Both the position numbers and the translations under genes were made by a program. 64,000 bases of DNA from Micromonospora fulviviridis (lineage in GTDB: Bacteria; Actinomycetota; Actinomycetes; Mycobacteriales; Micromonosporaceae), in contig NZ_BMRA01000005.1 in assembly GCF_014648395.1 (NCBI RefSeq), positions 91,586 to 155,585 of the forward strand, given 5' to 3'. Every line of letters begins with the position of its first letter. The stretch's first letter is position 1. The notes below the pieces were generated by a model that made no database searches, was not told the DNA's origin, and saw nothing but the letters and a program-made list of their open reading frames with translations. This document shows, piece after piece, positions 31,671 to 39,516 of this stretch.

Positions 31671-32609
31671 TCAGCTCGCGTCGACCGCGGTCACCGCGAA
31701 GGAGGTGCTGTTGTCGGCCGGGTCCACGTCCTGCGGGTCGGCCCCCCAGAAGTAGCTCCCGGCCACGGTGAAGGTGCCGGTGCCCAGGTCACCGGCCGGC
31801 GTGCCGGCCGGCGCGCTGAGGAAGACGTCGAAGGTCCGCTCCTCGCCGGGCATGAACCGGCCGCCGGGCACCGTGAACCAGTTGGGGAAGCTCGGCATGT
31901 CCTGCGGCTCGATGTGGTGGACCTCCACCCCGGAGGGCAGGGCGGCCTCGACGTTGAGCGAGAAGGTCGGGGCGTCGTTGCCGTAGCGCACGGTGACCGG
32001 CATCCGCCCGAGCAGGCTGCCGTCCGGCTGCCGGCTGAGCGCCACCGCGCCGCCCCGGATGCTCAGGTCGGTCTCGGTGGCCTGCACGTACGGGCGGGGC
32101 TTGCGCAGGCTGCCGGTGGTGGAGCGGAACAGGGTGGTGAAGCCGGTGGCGTCGGCGGCCCGGGCAGCGCCGTCCGGGACCACCTCGATCCGCCCGCCGT
32201 CGGCGACCATCGGGTAGTCGCGGGTGGTGGTCCAGACGTGGAAGCCGAGCCGGAAGGTGACGCTTCCCCCGGCCTCGACCCGGTCGCCCATGCAGCTGAT
32301 GACCAGCCGGTTCGCCACGAGCCGGTCGTAGAGGCAGGCCCCGCCGGGCTCGATCGTGGCGAACGAGGCGCCGGCCGGCTCCGTGATCACCAGGCTCACC
32401 GACGTCGCGGTCGGCCTGCGGTTGGTGACGGTGGCGGCGAGCGTCCCGACGTACCCCTGGCCGGTCGGCTCCAGGACGAGCCGCTGCGCCGTGACGTCGA
32501 TGCCGCCGGTGGTCCCGGTCGGCGCGGCGGCGGCCGGTGCGGCCAAGGCGAGCAGGGCGGCGGCCCCACCGAGCAGCGCGGTGGCGACCCGTGTCGTACG
32601 TGTGGTCAT
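31671..32609 (-). CDS. Secreted beta-sandwich protein, paralogue B
   Basis: A 312-residue exported protein with a signal peptide ending APAAAAPTG. It aligns with paralogue A over its full length: VTAQRLVLEPTGQGYVGTL, FRSTTGSLRKPRPYVQA, RMPVTVRYGNDAP, and the C-terminal MPGEERTFDVFLSAPAGTPA and DVDPADN. GGGAGGACCAGC precedes the ATG at 32609. Both copies keep a pair of Cys in the first domain (GGACLYDRL and ISCMGD), likely a disulfide. It is closest to the anti-sigma-like gene, and the two paralogues are separated by a terminator. Confidence 0.82.
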   Translation of the reverse strand: MTTRTTRVATALLGGAAALLALAAPAAAAPTGTTGGIDVTAQRLVLEPTGQGYVGTLAATVTNRRPTATSVSLVITEPAGASFATIEPGGACLYDRLVANRLVISCMGDRVEAGGSVTFRLGFHVWTTTRDYPMVADGGRIEVVPDGAARAADATGFTTLFRSTTGSLRKPRPYVQATETDLSIRGGAVALSRQPDGSLLGRMPVTVRYGNDAPTFSLNVEAALPSGVEVHHIEPQDMPSFPNWFTVPGGRFMPGEERTFDVFLSAPAGTPAGDLGTGTFTVAGSYFWGADPQDVDPADNSTSFAVTAVDAS

Positions 32610-32738
32610 GCTGGTCCTCCCGTGAATCCCCGTTGTGGACGGCGGCGCTTCCGCCGGTCCGATGCTGGTGACACGTCCCCCTCGGACGGTCGGTTGCGGT
32701 GGCCGGTGTCGTCTACCCGACCTGCTGAGCCGGGTCGG

Positions 32739-33941
32739 CTAGCCGGCCGTGCGCAGCTCGACGTAGTTGTCCTTGAACTTCAGGTCGCCCCACCACCGCT
32801 CCTGCGGGTCGTAGTGGATGACCCGCAGGGTCGGCCGGATGTCCGCCATTTCCGGCGGGTCGTAGCGGAACGTGAAGGTGTAGGTCTTCCGCTTCCCGGC
32901 CGCCAGGGCGTCGAGGACGCAGGCGTCCCCCCCGTCCGACCGCACCGTCCGGCACCGGCTCAGGTCCCCGCCCGCCGGCTCGCCGATGGTGAAGAAGTCG
33001 GAGAAGCCGAGCAGGGGCACGTCCACCGGTCCCTTGTTCACCACCGTGAGGGTCACCGTGGCGGTGCGGTTGCCCTTCGTGTCCGGCTGCCCGACGACCA
33101 GGTCGCCGGCCGTGAGGGAGAGGTCGGTCAGGCGGGGGTCAACGCCGAACTTCGTCGGCCCCGCCGTCTGGGTGAACCGCTCGCCGGTCCAGGCGTACGT
33201 CCGCCACTGCCGCTGCGGCGACCACTCCGGGACGCTGCAACAGGGCTGGATGTCGGCCACGTACGCCCGGATCTTCCCGTCGTCCTGCACCGAGAAGTCG
33301 GTGATGTCGTCCATCCCCTCGTGGGTGCCGACCACCCGGCCCATGGTGACGATCCGGCCGGCCCCGTCCCGGTCGAAGGCCAGCACCTGCTTCGCCAAGG
33401 CCTCGCCGTAGCGGCAGGCGACCAGCGCCACCGTCTCGGTCGCGCCGTCGCCGTCGAGGTCGCCGTAGCGGGGGTCGGCCAGCAGCCTCGGCACGGAGTC
33501 CGACTCCGCCGCGGACCGGAGCCGGACGTTGTCGCTGACGCAGGTCTTCGGGGCGTACCCAGGCCAGGTCGGCAGGTCCAGCCGGGCGGCGAGCAGTTGG
33601 GACCGGCTGATCCGCCCGTCCGGGGCGGCCGGGGTGGCGCTGGCCGTGCTCGGCGTCGGTGGGGGCGGGGTCGGCGAGGCCGTCGTCTCCGACGGGCTCG
33701 GGGTGGCGGTCTGCGCCGGCCCCGGCCTCGGGTCGGGACGCCGGTTCAGGGCGGCGTTCGCGCCCACCGGGATGGCCACGGCGAGCACCACGGCCGCCGC
33801 GGTGACCACCGCGGTACGGCGGCGCCGGCGGCGGACGGTCTCCCGCACCGCCGTCGTCCCGGCCGGGTGCACCGCCGGGGCGTACGCCTCGCGGAACGCG
33901 GCGAACTCGCCGCTGACCAGGATGTCCTCAAGTTCAGTCAT
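32739..33941 (-). CDS. Membrane anti-sigma-like protein with large extracytoplasmic domain
   Basis: A 400-residue single-pass protein. The first 35 residues (MTELEDILVSGEFAAFREAY) would face the cytoplasm; an Arg cluster and one membrane helix follow (about 42-62), then a Pro/Thr/Ser linker and about 290 outside residues. That part has an FG-GAP-like DLDGDGATETVAL, paired Cys (IQPCCSVPEW) and a C-terminal domain (VTLTVVNKGPVDVPLLGF ... KTYTFTFRYD) resembling the first domain of the secreted paralogues. The start overlaps the sigma-factor stop by 8 bp, the classic arrangement of a sigma factor and its membrane regulator. No zinc-binding ASD motif (HxxxCxxC) is present, so the anti-sigma role is inferred from context. 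Confidence 0.7.
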   Translation of the reverse strand: MTELEDILVSGEFAAFREAYAPAVHPAGTTAVRETVRRRRRRTAVVTAAAVVLAVAIPVGANAALNRRPDPRPGPAQTATPSPSETTASPTPPPPTPSTASATPAAPDGRISRSQLLAARLDLPTWPGYAPKTCVSDNVRLRSAAESDSVPRLLADPRYGDLDGDGATETVALVACRYGEALAKQVLAFDRDGAGRIVTMGRVVGTHEGMDDITDFSVQDDGKIRAYVADIQPCCSVPEWSPQRQWRTYAWTGERFTQTAGPTKFGVDPRLTDLSLTAGDLVVGQPDTKGNRTATVTLTVVNKGPVDVPLLGFSDFFTIGEPAGGDLSRCRTVRSDGGDACVLDALAAGKRKTYTFTFRYDPPEMADIRPTLRVIHYDPQERWWGDLKFKDNYVELRTAG

Positions 33942-34503
33942 GGTGGTTCACCTCGTTCGTGGTGGCGAGCTGGGCCGCCAGCGCGGCCCGGCCCCGGTGC
34001 AGCCAGGACTTGACGGTGCCCTCCGGCACCCCCTCCTGCTCCGCGATCTGCACGACCGAGAGATCGGCCAGGTAGTGCAGCACCACGGCGCGGCGCTGGA
34101 CGGTCGGCAACTGGGCCAGCGCGGCGGTCAGCGCCACCCGGTCCGGGCCCGGACCCGGCACGTGCTCCTCGCGCTGCCGGTGCAGCCAGGACTGGGCCGT
34201 GCGCAGCCGCCGCCACCGGCTCGTGGCCAGGTTCCAGGCGACCCGGCGTACCCAGGCCACCGGGTCGTCGTAGCGGGACACCCGCGACCAGCGGGCGAAC
34301 GCCCGGCAGAACGCCTCCTGCACCAGGTCCTGCGCCTGCGACAGGTCGCCGCAGTAGGCGGCGAGCTGGAGCGTCAGGGACCGGAAGTGCGCATGGTAGA
34401 GCCCGTCGAAGTCGATCGCCTCACGCCCGTCCGGGCGTTCCGGCCGGTCCGCTGTCCCCCCGGGTGGCGGCTCGCCGAGCCGTGGCTCCCTCGTCACCGT
34501 CAT
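33934..34503 (-). CDS. ECF RNA polymerase sigma factor, SigE-like family
   Basis: A 189-residue sigma-70-type factor with region 2 (FDGLYHAHFRSLTLQLAAYC, DLVQEAFCRAFARWSRV, DPVAWVRRVAWNLA) and region 4 (LPTVQRRAVVLHYLADLSVVQIAEQEGVPEGTVKSWLHRGR, given here as a span of about residues 130-170). It matches the actinobacterial SigE-family branch of ECF factors. The ATG at 34503 has GGGGAGGAACAG directly upstream; a GTG at 34521 is less likely. Its stop overlaps the start of the membrane regulator. It probably controls its own operon and perhaps the secreted paralogues downstream. Confidence 0.92.
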   Translation of the reverse strand: MTVTREPRLGEPPPGGTADRPERPDGREAIDFDGLYHAHFRSLTLQLAAYCGDLSQAQDLVQEAFCRAFARWSRVSRYDDPVAWVRRVAWNLATSRWRRLRTAQSWLHRQREEHVPGPGPDRVALTAALAQLPTVQRRAVVLHYLADLSVVQIAEQEGVPEGTVKSWLHRGRAALAAQLATTNEVNHHD

Positions 34504-34599
34504 CTGTTCCTCCCCGTGCACGTGCCGCCGGCGCGGTCACGCCCGTCACACGCCCTGACGCGGGCACCGGTTGCGCCGGTTGCCGTTCCGGGTGCTGTG

Positions 34600-34612
34600 G
34601 TTGACTGTCAAC
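34600..34612. promoter_or_regulatory. 13-bp palindrome upstream of nuoB
   Basis: GTTGAC-T-GTCAAC is a perfect dyad 28 bp before the nuoB start, in the divergent region shared with the sigma-factor gene. TTGACT within it could also serve as a -35, but no fitting -10 is seen. Confidence 0.5.
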
Positions 34613-34639
34613 TCGAAGACAGGCGAGGGGAGGCGCGAG

Positions 34640-35215
34640 GTGCAGTTGCCGGCCGTGCTCGGCGAGCCGATCCGGTTCGTGCTGAACTGGGGCCGCCGCT
34701 ACTCCCTCTGGGTGTTCAACTTCGGGCTGGCCTGCTGCGCCATCGAGTTCATCGCCACCAGCATGGGCCGGCACGACTTCATGCGGCTCGGCGTGATCCC
34801 CTTCGCCCACGGCCCCCGCCAGGCCGACCTCATGGTGGTCTCCGGCACGGTCACCGACAAGATGGCCCCGGCCATCAAGCGGCTCTACGACCAGATGCCC
34901 GAGCCGAAGTACGTCATCTCGTTCGGCGCCTGCTCCAACTGCGGCGGGCCCTACTGGGACTCCTACTCGGTGACCAAGGGCGTCGACCAGCTCATCCCCG
35001 TCGACGTCTACGTGCCCGGCTGCCCGCCCCGCCCGGAGGCGCTGCTGCACGGCATCCTCCGCCTCCAGGAGAAGATCGCCGCCGAGGAGGCCGGCCTCGG
35101 GGGCGTGCCGCGCCCCGACCGGCTCGCCCCGCCGGTCGACCCGCGGCCCGCGGAGAGCACTCCCCGGCCGGTGCAATCCCTCACCGCGCCACCGGTACGT
35201 CCCCCGGCCGGCTGA
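34640..35215 (+). CDS. nuoB: NADH-quinone oxidoreductase subunit B (N2-cluster subunit)
   Basis: A 191-residue NuoB homologue carrying the N2 [4Fe-4S] ligands: Cys32-Cys33 (GLACCAIEF), the Cys in [11 protein letters not shown] and the Cys in VPGCPPRPE. This subunit passes electrons to quinone at the interface with NuoD and NuoH. The GTG at 34640 has GGGGAGG six bases ahead. The last 40 residues are a Pro-rich tail. No nuoA precedes it: the upstream gene is the divergent sigma factor. It is followed by a DUF2252 gene, not nuoC or nuoD, so the usual operon order is broken. Confidence 0.93.
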   Translation: MQLPAVLGEPIRFVLNWGRRYSLWVFNFGLACCAIEFIATSMGRHDFMRLGVIPFAHGPRQADLMVVSGTVTDKMAPAIKRLYDQMPEPKYVISFGACSNCGGPYWDSYSVTKGVDQLIPVDVYVPGCPPRPEALLHGILRLQEKIAAEEAGLGGVPRPDRLAPPVDPRPAESTPRPVQSLTAPPVRPPAG

Positions 35216-35238
35216 GCCGCGAGGTGGCGGCGCGGGGC

Positions 35239-35251
35239 TAGCCTGCGCATC
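35239..35251 (+). promoter_or_regulatory. Leaderless -10 element of the DUF2252 gene
   Basis: TAGCCT at 35239-35244 lies 7 nt before the ATG at 35252, with no ribosome-binding site. Confidence 0.65.
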
Positions 35252-36568
35252 ATGACCCAGTCCGCGGACAAGCGTTCCGCCTTCATCGTCGACGTGCTCA
35301 CCGAGGAGTTCGGCGCGTCGATGGCGATCGACCCGGCGGCGTTCCGCCGCAAGTTCCGCAAGATGGCCGCCTCCCCGTTCGCCTTCTACCGGGGCAGCGC
35401 CTCGCTCTTCTACGCGGACCAGCGCGGCGACTTCGCCAGCGACCGGTTCCTCGACGACCGGACCAGCCGGGTGTGGATTCACGGCGACCTGCACGCCGAG
35501 AACTTCGGCACCTACATGAACGCCTCCGGGCAGCTCGTCTTCAACGTCAACGACTTCGACGAGGCGTACGTCGGGCCGTTCTCCTGGGACCTGAAGCGCT
35601 TCGCCGCCAGCGTGGCCCTGCTCGGCTACGCCAAGGCGCTCTCCGACCGGGTGATCGGCGAGCTGGTGGCCGGCTTCGCCCGGTCGTACCTGGCCGAGCT
35701 GCGGGCCATCGCGGCCGGCGGCGACGACGCGATCGGCTCGATCACCCTGGACAACGCCGACGGCGTGCTGCGCCGGGTGCTCCAGCAGGCCCGGCTGAAC
35801 ACCCGGGTCGACCTGCTCGCCACGCAGACCACCATCGACAACTACGAGCGCCGGTTCTCCCTGGGTGACGGGGTCTACGAGGTCGACGCCGCGACCCGGG
35901 AAAAGGTGTGCGCCGCCTTCCAGGACTACCTGGGCACGCTGCCGGTGGGTAGCGCCCGGCTCCGCCCGGTCGCCGCGAACATCAAGGACGTGGTGCTGCG
36001 CAAGGGCGTGGGCATCGGCTCGGCCGGGCTGCCCTCGTACAACCTGCTGCTGGAGGGGCACACCCAGGCGCTGGAGAACGACGTCGTCATCTACATGAAG
36101 CAGGCCCAGGTGCCGGCGGTGGCGCGGCACATCGACGACGAGGGGGTCCGCTCGTACTTCCGGCACCAGGGGCACCGGACCGCCGAGTCGCAGCGCGCGT
36201 TGCAGGCGCACGCCGACCCGTGGCTGGGCTTCACCGAGCTGGACGGGGCCGGCCAGCTCGTCGCCGAGGTCTCCCCGTACGCGGCCGACCTCGACTGGGC
36301 CGACGTCAACGAGCCGGAGGAGCTCGGCGGGGTGCTCACCGACCTGGGCCGGGCGGTGGCCCGGATGCACTCGGTGGCCGACGACGAGTCCAGCCACGAC
36401 CTGGTGGACTACTCCACCGAGGAGGCGATCGTCGCGGTCGTGGACGCCGACGCGGAGCGCTTCGTCGACTACCTGATCGACTTCGCGCACACCTACGGCA
36501 TCCGGGCCCGCGAGGACCACCAGCTCTTCGTGGACCTGTTCCGCAACGGCCGGCTCCCCGGCATCTGA
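35252..36568 (+). CDS. DUF2252 family protein (kinase-like fold)
   Basis: A 438-residue DUF2252 protein. The block WIHGDLHAENFGTYMN followed by FNVNDFDEAYVGPFSWDLKR is the aminoglycoside-phosphotransferase-like catalytic signature (HGDLHxEN and DFD), preceded by FYRGSASLFYAD. The family is widespread in actinobacteria; its substrate is not established to my knowledge. It starts from its own leaderless promoter inside the nuo locus, so co-function with complex I is not implied by operon structure. A terminator separates it from the convergent dehydrogenase. Confidence 0.88.
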   Translation: MTQSADKRSAFIVDVLTEEFGASMAIDPAAFRRKFRKMAASPFAFYRGSASLFYADQRGDFASDRFLDDRTSRVWIHGDLHAENFGTYMNASGQLVFNVNDFDEAYVGPFSWDLKRFAASVALLGYAKALSDRVIGELVAGFARSYLAELRAIAAGGDDAIGSITLDNADGVLRRVLQQARLNTRVDLLATQTTIDNYERRFSLGDGVYEVDAATREKVCAAFQDYLGTLPVGSARLRPVAANIKDVVLRKGVGIGSAGLPSYNLLLEGHTQALENDVVIYMKQAQVPAVARHIDDEGVRSYFRHQGHRTAESQRALQAHADPWLGFTELDGAGQLVAEVSPYAADLDWADVNEPEELGGVLTDLGRAVARMHSVADDESSHDLVDYSTEEAIVAVVDADAERFVDYLIDFAHTYGIRAREDHQLFVDLFRNGRLPGI

Positions 36569-36573
36569 GGCTC

Positions 36574-36605
36574 CGGGGCGGTGGAGCCCGCGCTCCGCCG
36601 CCCCG
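36574..36605. terminator. Bidirectional terminator
   Basis: A 13-bp stem with one G-T pair (36574-36586 with 36593-36605) and a 6-nt loop, between the convergent DUF2252 and dehydrogenase genes. Confidence 0.85.
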
Positions 36606-36607
36606 CC

Positions 36608-37663
36608 TCACCGCTCGAATTCGAGCACCACCTTGATGTCCTCGCCCGCGGACGCGTACGCGTCGGCGTACGAGGAGACCGGCACCCGCCGGGTGATCAG
36701 CGAGTTCAGCCAGGACTGGTCGGCCCGGGCGAGCGCGTCCGCCGCCATGTCCCAGTGCCGGCGGTTGGCGTTCACCGAGCCGAAGACCACGTTGTTCTCC
36801 AGCACCAGGTCCCGGTTGAGCGCTCCCGCGTCGAAGTTGATGGTCCGGCCGCCGCTGGACACGCCGGTGAGACAGACGACGCCGTTCGGTCCGGCCTTGC
36901 ACATGGCGTCCAGCACCACCACCGGGGCGCCGGTGCACTCCACCACCACGTCCGGCGCGAAGTCCAGCTCCGCCACCGTCGTGGTGTGGTACGTCGCGCC
37001 GAGCGCGCGGACCAGCTCCGGCTTCGGCCCGGTCTTGTTCCGGTCCAGCACGTGCACCGACAGCCCGCGCTGGATGCCCATCAGGGCGGCCAGCAGCCCG
37101 ATCGGCCCGGCGCCGGTGACCAGCACGTTCTGCGGTTGCCACACGGCCCGGCTGCCGATCCGTTCGATGTGGTCCCACGCCTTCGCCACCACGCTCGTCG
37201 GCTCCAGCAGCATCCCGACCGGCGCGAGCACCGGGTCCAGGCGGACGGCGAACCGGGGCTGCACCCGCCAGCGGTCCCGGGCGAAGCCGGGCAGCCCCTT
37301 GATCCCGTGCTCGGTGTACCGGCCGTTGCGGCACATGTCCCACTCGCCCACGGCGCAGTTCGGGCAGGGCACCGGATCCGGGTGCCGGACGATCCCGGCC
37401 ACCAGGTCGCCGGGCTGGAGGGTGCCCGTCGGGTCCTCCAGCACCCGGCCCAGCGCCTCGTGACCGAGCACGAGCCGGTCCTGGCCGCGCGGGGCCTCGC
37501 CGTACTCGCCCGCGATGATCTCCAGGTCGGTCCCGCAGACGCCGACAGCCAGGGCCTGCACCAGGATCGCGCCCTCCTCCGCGACCGGCTCGGGCCAGTC
37601 GTCGACGAGACGCAGCGAATCGGGGACGCCGGGAGTCACAGTGACAGCGCGCACGGTGTTCAT
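36608..37663 (-). CDS. Zinc-dependent MDR dehydrogenase, glucose 1-dehydrogenase-like
   Basis: A 351-residue medium-chain dehydrogenase. It has the catalytic-zinc region VGVCGTDLEIIAGEYGE and GHEALGRV, a structural-site remnant CPNCAVGEWDMC, and the cofactor fold VTGAGPIGLLAALMGIQRGL followed by LDRNKTGPK. The C-terminal pattern (FGSVNANRRHWDMAADAL) matches the archaeal-type glucose dehydrogenase C-terminal domain, whose members oxidise aldoses with NADP. The structural-zinc site shows three Cys rather than the usual four. ATG at 37663 with GGGGAAGG directly before it. Minus strand, dividing nuoB from nuoC. Confidence 0.85.
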   Translation of the reverse strand: MNTVRAVTVTPGVPDSLRLVDDWPEPVAEEGAILVQALAVGVCGTDLEIIAGEYGEAPRGQDRLVLGHEALGRVLEDPTGTLQPGDLVAGIVRHPDPVPCPNCAVGEWDMCRNGRYTEHGIKGLPGFARDRWRVQPRFAVRLDPVLAPVGMLLEPTSVVAKAWDHIERIGSRAVWQPQNVLVTGAGPIGLLAALMGIQRGLSVHVLDRNKTGPKPELVRALGATYHTTTVAELDFAPDVVVECTGAPVVVLDAMCKAGPNGVVCLTGVSSGGRTINFDAGALNRDLVLENNVVFGSVNANRRHWDMAADALARADQSWLNSLITRRVPVSSYADAYASAGEDIKVVLEFER

Positions 37664-37754
37664 CCTTCCCCGGCGGAGGCCCGCGCGCCGGCAAAGCGGT
37701 GGATCCCGCCCGGGCGGGCGTGGACGGCCCGACACGGCTCCGGGCCGGCGGCCA

Positions 37755-37767
37755 TAGGATCAGCGGC
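37755..37767 (+). promoter_or_regulatory. Leaderless -10 element of nuoC
   Basis: TAGGAT at 37755-37760 lies 7 nt before the ATG at 37768, so nuoC-nuoH start a separate transcript from nuoB. Confidence 0.65.
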
Positions 37768-38538
37768 ATGACTCCGGAAGAGGTCGGCCGACGGGTGGTC
37801 GCGCTGCTCGCGCCCGTCGAGGCCACCGCGTCGGTCTCCGGCGGTCAGGGGTACGCCCGCGCCACCGTCGACGTACCCCCGGCGAGCTGGCGCGACGCGG
37901 TGCGCGCGGCACGCGGCGACGCCGAGCTGGGCTGCGACTTCTTCGACTGGCTGTCCGCCGTCGACGAGCTGGCCGAGGGCTTCGACATCGTGGCCCACCT
38001 GTGGTCGGTCCGGCACCGGCACGGGCTGCTGCTGCGTACCCGGGTGCCGCGGGAGACGCCGGTCGTGGCGTCCGTGGTCGACGTCTTCCCGGGTGCGGCC
38101 TGGCACGAGCGGGAGACCCACGAGATGTTCGGCATCGGCTTCGAGGGGCACGGCGAGCTGCGGCCGCTGCTGCTGCCGCCGGAGTTCGAGGGCCACCCGC
38201 TGCGCAAGGAGTTCGTGCTCGCCTCCCGGGTGGCCAAGCCGTGGCCGGGCGCGAAGGAGCCGGGCGAGTCGGAGGCGGGCGGCGGTCGCCGGCCGATCCG
38301 GCCGCCGGGCGTGCCGGCGCCGGGGGAGTGGGGCACGACGCCCACGCCGGCCGGCGCGGCCGGGATGGGCGAGGGCCCCCGTGGGGGTACGCCGGCCCGC
38401 CCGGCCCGCGAACGTCCCGCCCGCCCGGCCCCGGGTGAGCGTCCGGCCCCGGGTGAGCGCCCCGCCCCGGGCGCGGGTCGGCCGGCCGGTCCGGTCCGCC
38501 GGGAGCCGGGGGCCGACACCGAGGAGGGGGAGGGCTGA
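37768..38538 (+). CDS. nuoC: NADH-quinone oxidoreductase subunit C
   Basis: A 256-residue protein. Residues 1-160 are a NuoC (30-kDa subunit) domain with DFFDWLSAVDELAEGFDIVAH, the signature SVVDVFPGAAWHERETHEMFG and the lower conserved GHPLRKEF. Residues 165-256 are a Pro/Arg/Gly-rich tail with repeats (RPAPGE three times) not found in E. coli NuoC. NuoC bridges the peripheral arm, usually beside or fused to NuoD; no NuoD gene or fusion is present here. The stop overlaps the nuoH ATG by one base (TGATG). Confidence 0.92.
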   Translation: MTPEEVGRRVVALLAPVEATASVSGGQGYARATVDVPPASWRDAVRAARGDAELGCDFFDWLSAVDELAEGFDIVAHLWSVRHRHGLLLRTRVPRETPVVASVVDVFPGAAWHERETHEMFGIGFEGHGELRPLLLPPEFEGHPLRKEFVLASRVAKPWPGAKEPGESEAGGGRRPIRPPGVPAPGEWGTTPTPAGAAGMGEGPRGGTPARPARERPARPAPGERPAPGERPAPGAGRPAGPVRREPGADTEEGEG

Positions 38539-39500
38539 TGCCGACCTGGTTGGAGCTGGTCCTCCGGGTGGCGGCCGTGCTCGTCGCGTTCCTCACCCTG
38601 CCGCTGATCGTGGGCCAGACCGAGCACAAGGTGATGGCCCACATGCAGGGCCGGCTCGGCCCCATGTACGCGGGCGGCTTCCACGGCTGGGCGCAGCTGG
38701 TGGCCGACGGCATCAAGTTCGTCCAGAAGGAGGACGTCACCCCGCGCGATGCGGACCGGCCCGTGTTCCGGCTGGCCCCCGCGGTGGCCCTGGTGCCCTA
38801 CCTGCTCGCCCTGCTGGTCATCCCGCTCGGTCCGGGCGACCTGGTGGGGCAGCCGCTGGACATCGGCCTGTTCTTCGTGCTGGCCGTGGTCGGCATCGGG
38901 GTGCTGGCAGTGCTCATGTCGGCCTGGGCCTCGGCCAACAAGTACAGCCTGCTCGGCGGGCTGCGCGGGGCGGCACAGCTGCTCGGCTACGAGCTGCCAC
39001 TGGTGCTGGCCGCCGCCTCGGTGGCGATGGCGGCGGGGACGCTCAGCCTGCCCGGCATCGTGGCGGCGTGGCACCCCTGGTGGCTGCTGTGGCAGGCGCC
39101 GGCCATGGTGATCTTCTTCGTCGCCGGGCTGGCCGAGATCCGCCGGCCCCCGTTCGACATGCCGGTCGCCGACTCCGAGCTGGTCTTCGGCTACATGACC
39201 GAGTACACCGGCCTGCGCTTCGCGTTCTTCCTGCTCGCCGAGTACGTCGGCATCGTGGTGATCGCCGCCCTGACCACGGTGCTGTTCCTGGGCGGCTGGC
39301 ACGGCCCGTTCGCCGACGCCCAGCTCGGCTGGCTGTGGACCCTGCTCAAGGTGTTCGCCGTCGCGTTCGTGATCATCTGGCTCCGGGTGAGCTACCCACG
39401 GCTGCGCGAGGACCAGCTCCAGCGCCTCTGCTGGCTGGTGCTGGTCCCGCTGGCCCTGGCCCAGCTGGTGCTGACCGCCGCCGTCCGCCTGGCCATGTGA
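38538..39500 (+). CDS. nuoH: NADH-quinone oxidoreductase subunit H
   Basis: A 320-residue, eight-helix membrane subunit that forms most of the quinone-access channel with NuoB and NuoD. Conserved pieces are EHKVMAHMQGRLGP, DGIKFVQKEDVTP, SANKYSLLGGLRGAAQLLGY and the loop AEIRRPPFDMPVADSELVFG with GYMTEYTGLRFAFFLLAEY. The order and spacing of these blocks match true complex I rather than hydrogenase relatives. Translationally coupled to nuoC. A minus-strand hydroquinone-reductase-like gene follows convergently. Confidence 0.94.
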   Translation: MPTWLELVLRVAAVLVAFLTLPLIVGQTEHKVMAHMQGRLGPMYAGGFHGWAQLVADGIKFVQKEDVTPRDADRPVFRLAPAVALVPYLLALLVIPLGPGDLVGQPLDIGLFFVLAVVGIGVLAVLMSAWASANKYSLLGGLRGAAQLLGYELPLVLAAASVAMAAGTLSLPGIVAAWHPWWLLWQAPAMVIFFVAGLAEIRRPPFDMPVADSELVFGYMTEYTGLRFAFFLLAEYVGIVVIAALTTVLFLGGWHGPFADAQLGWLWTLLKVFAVAFVIIWLRVSYPRLREDQLQRLCWLVLVPLALAQLVLTAAVRLAM

Positions 39501-39516
39501 GGGAAGGCCCGCGGGG

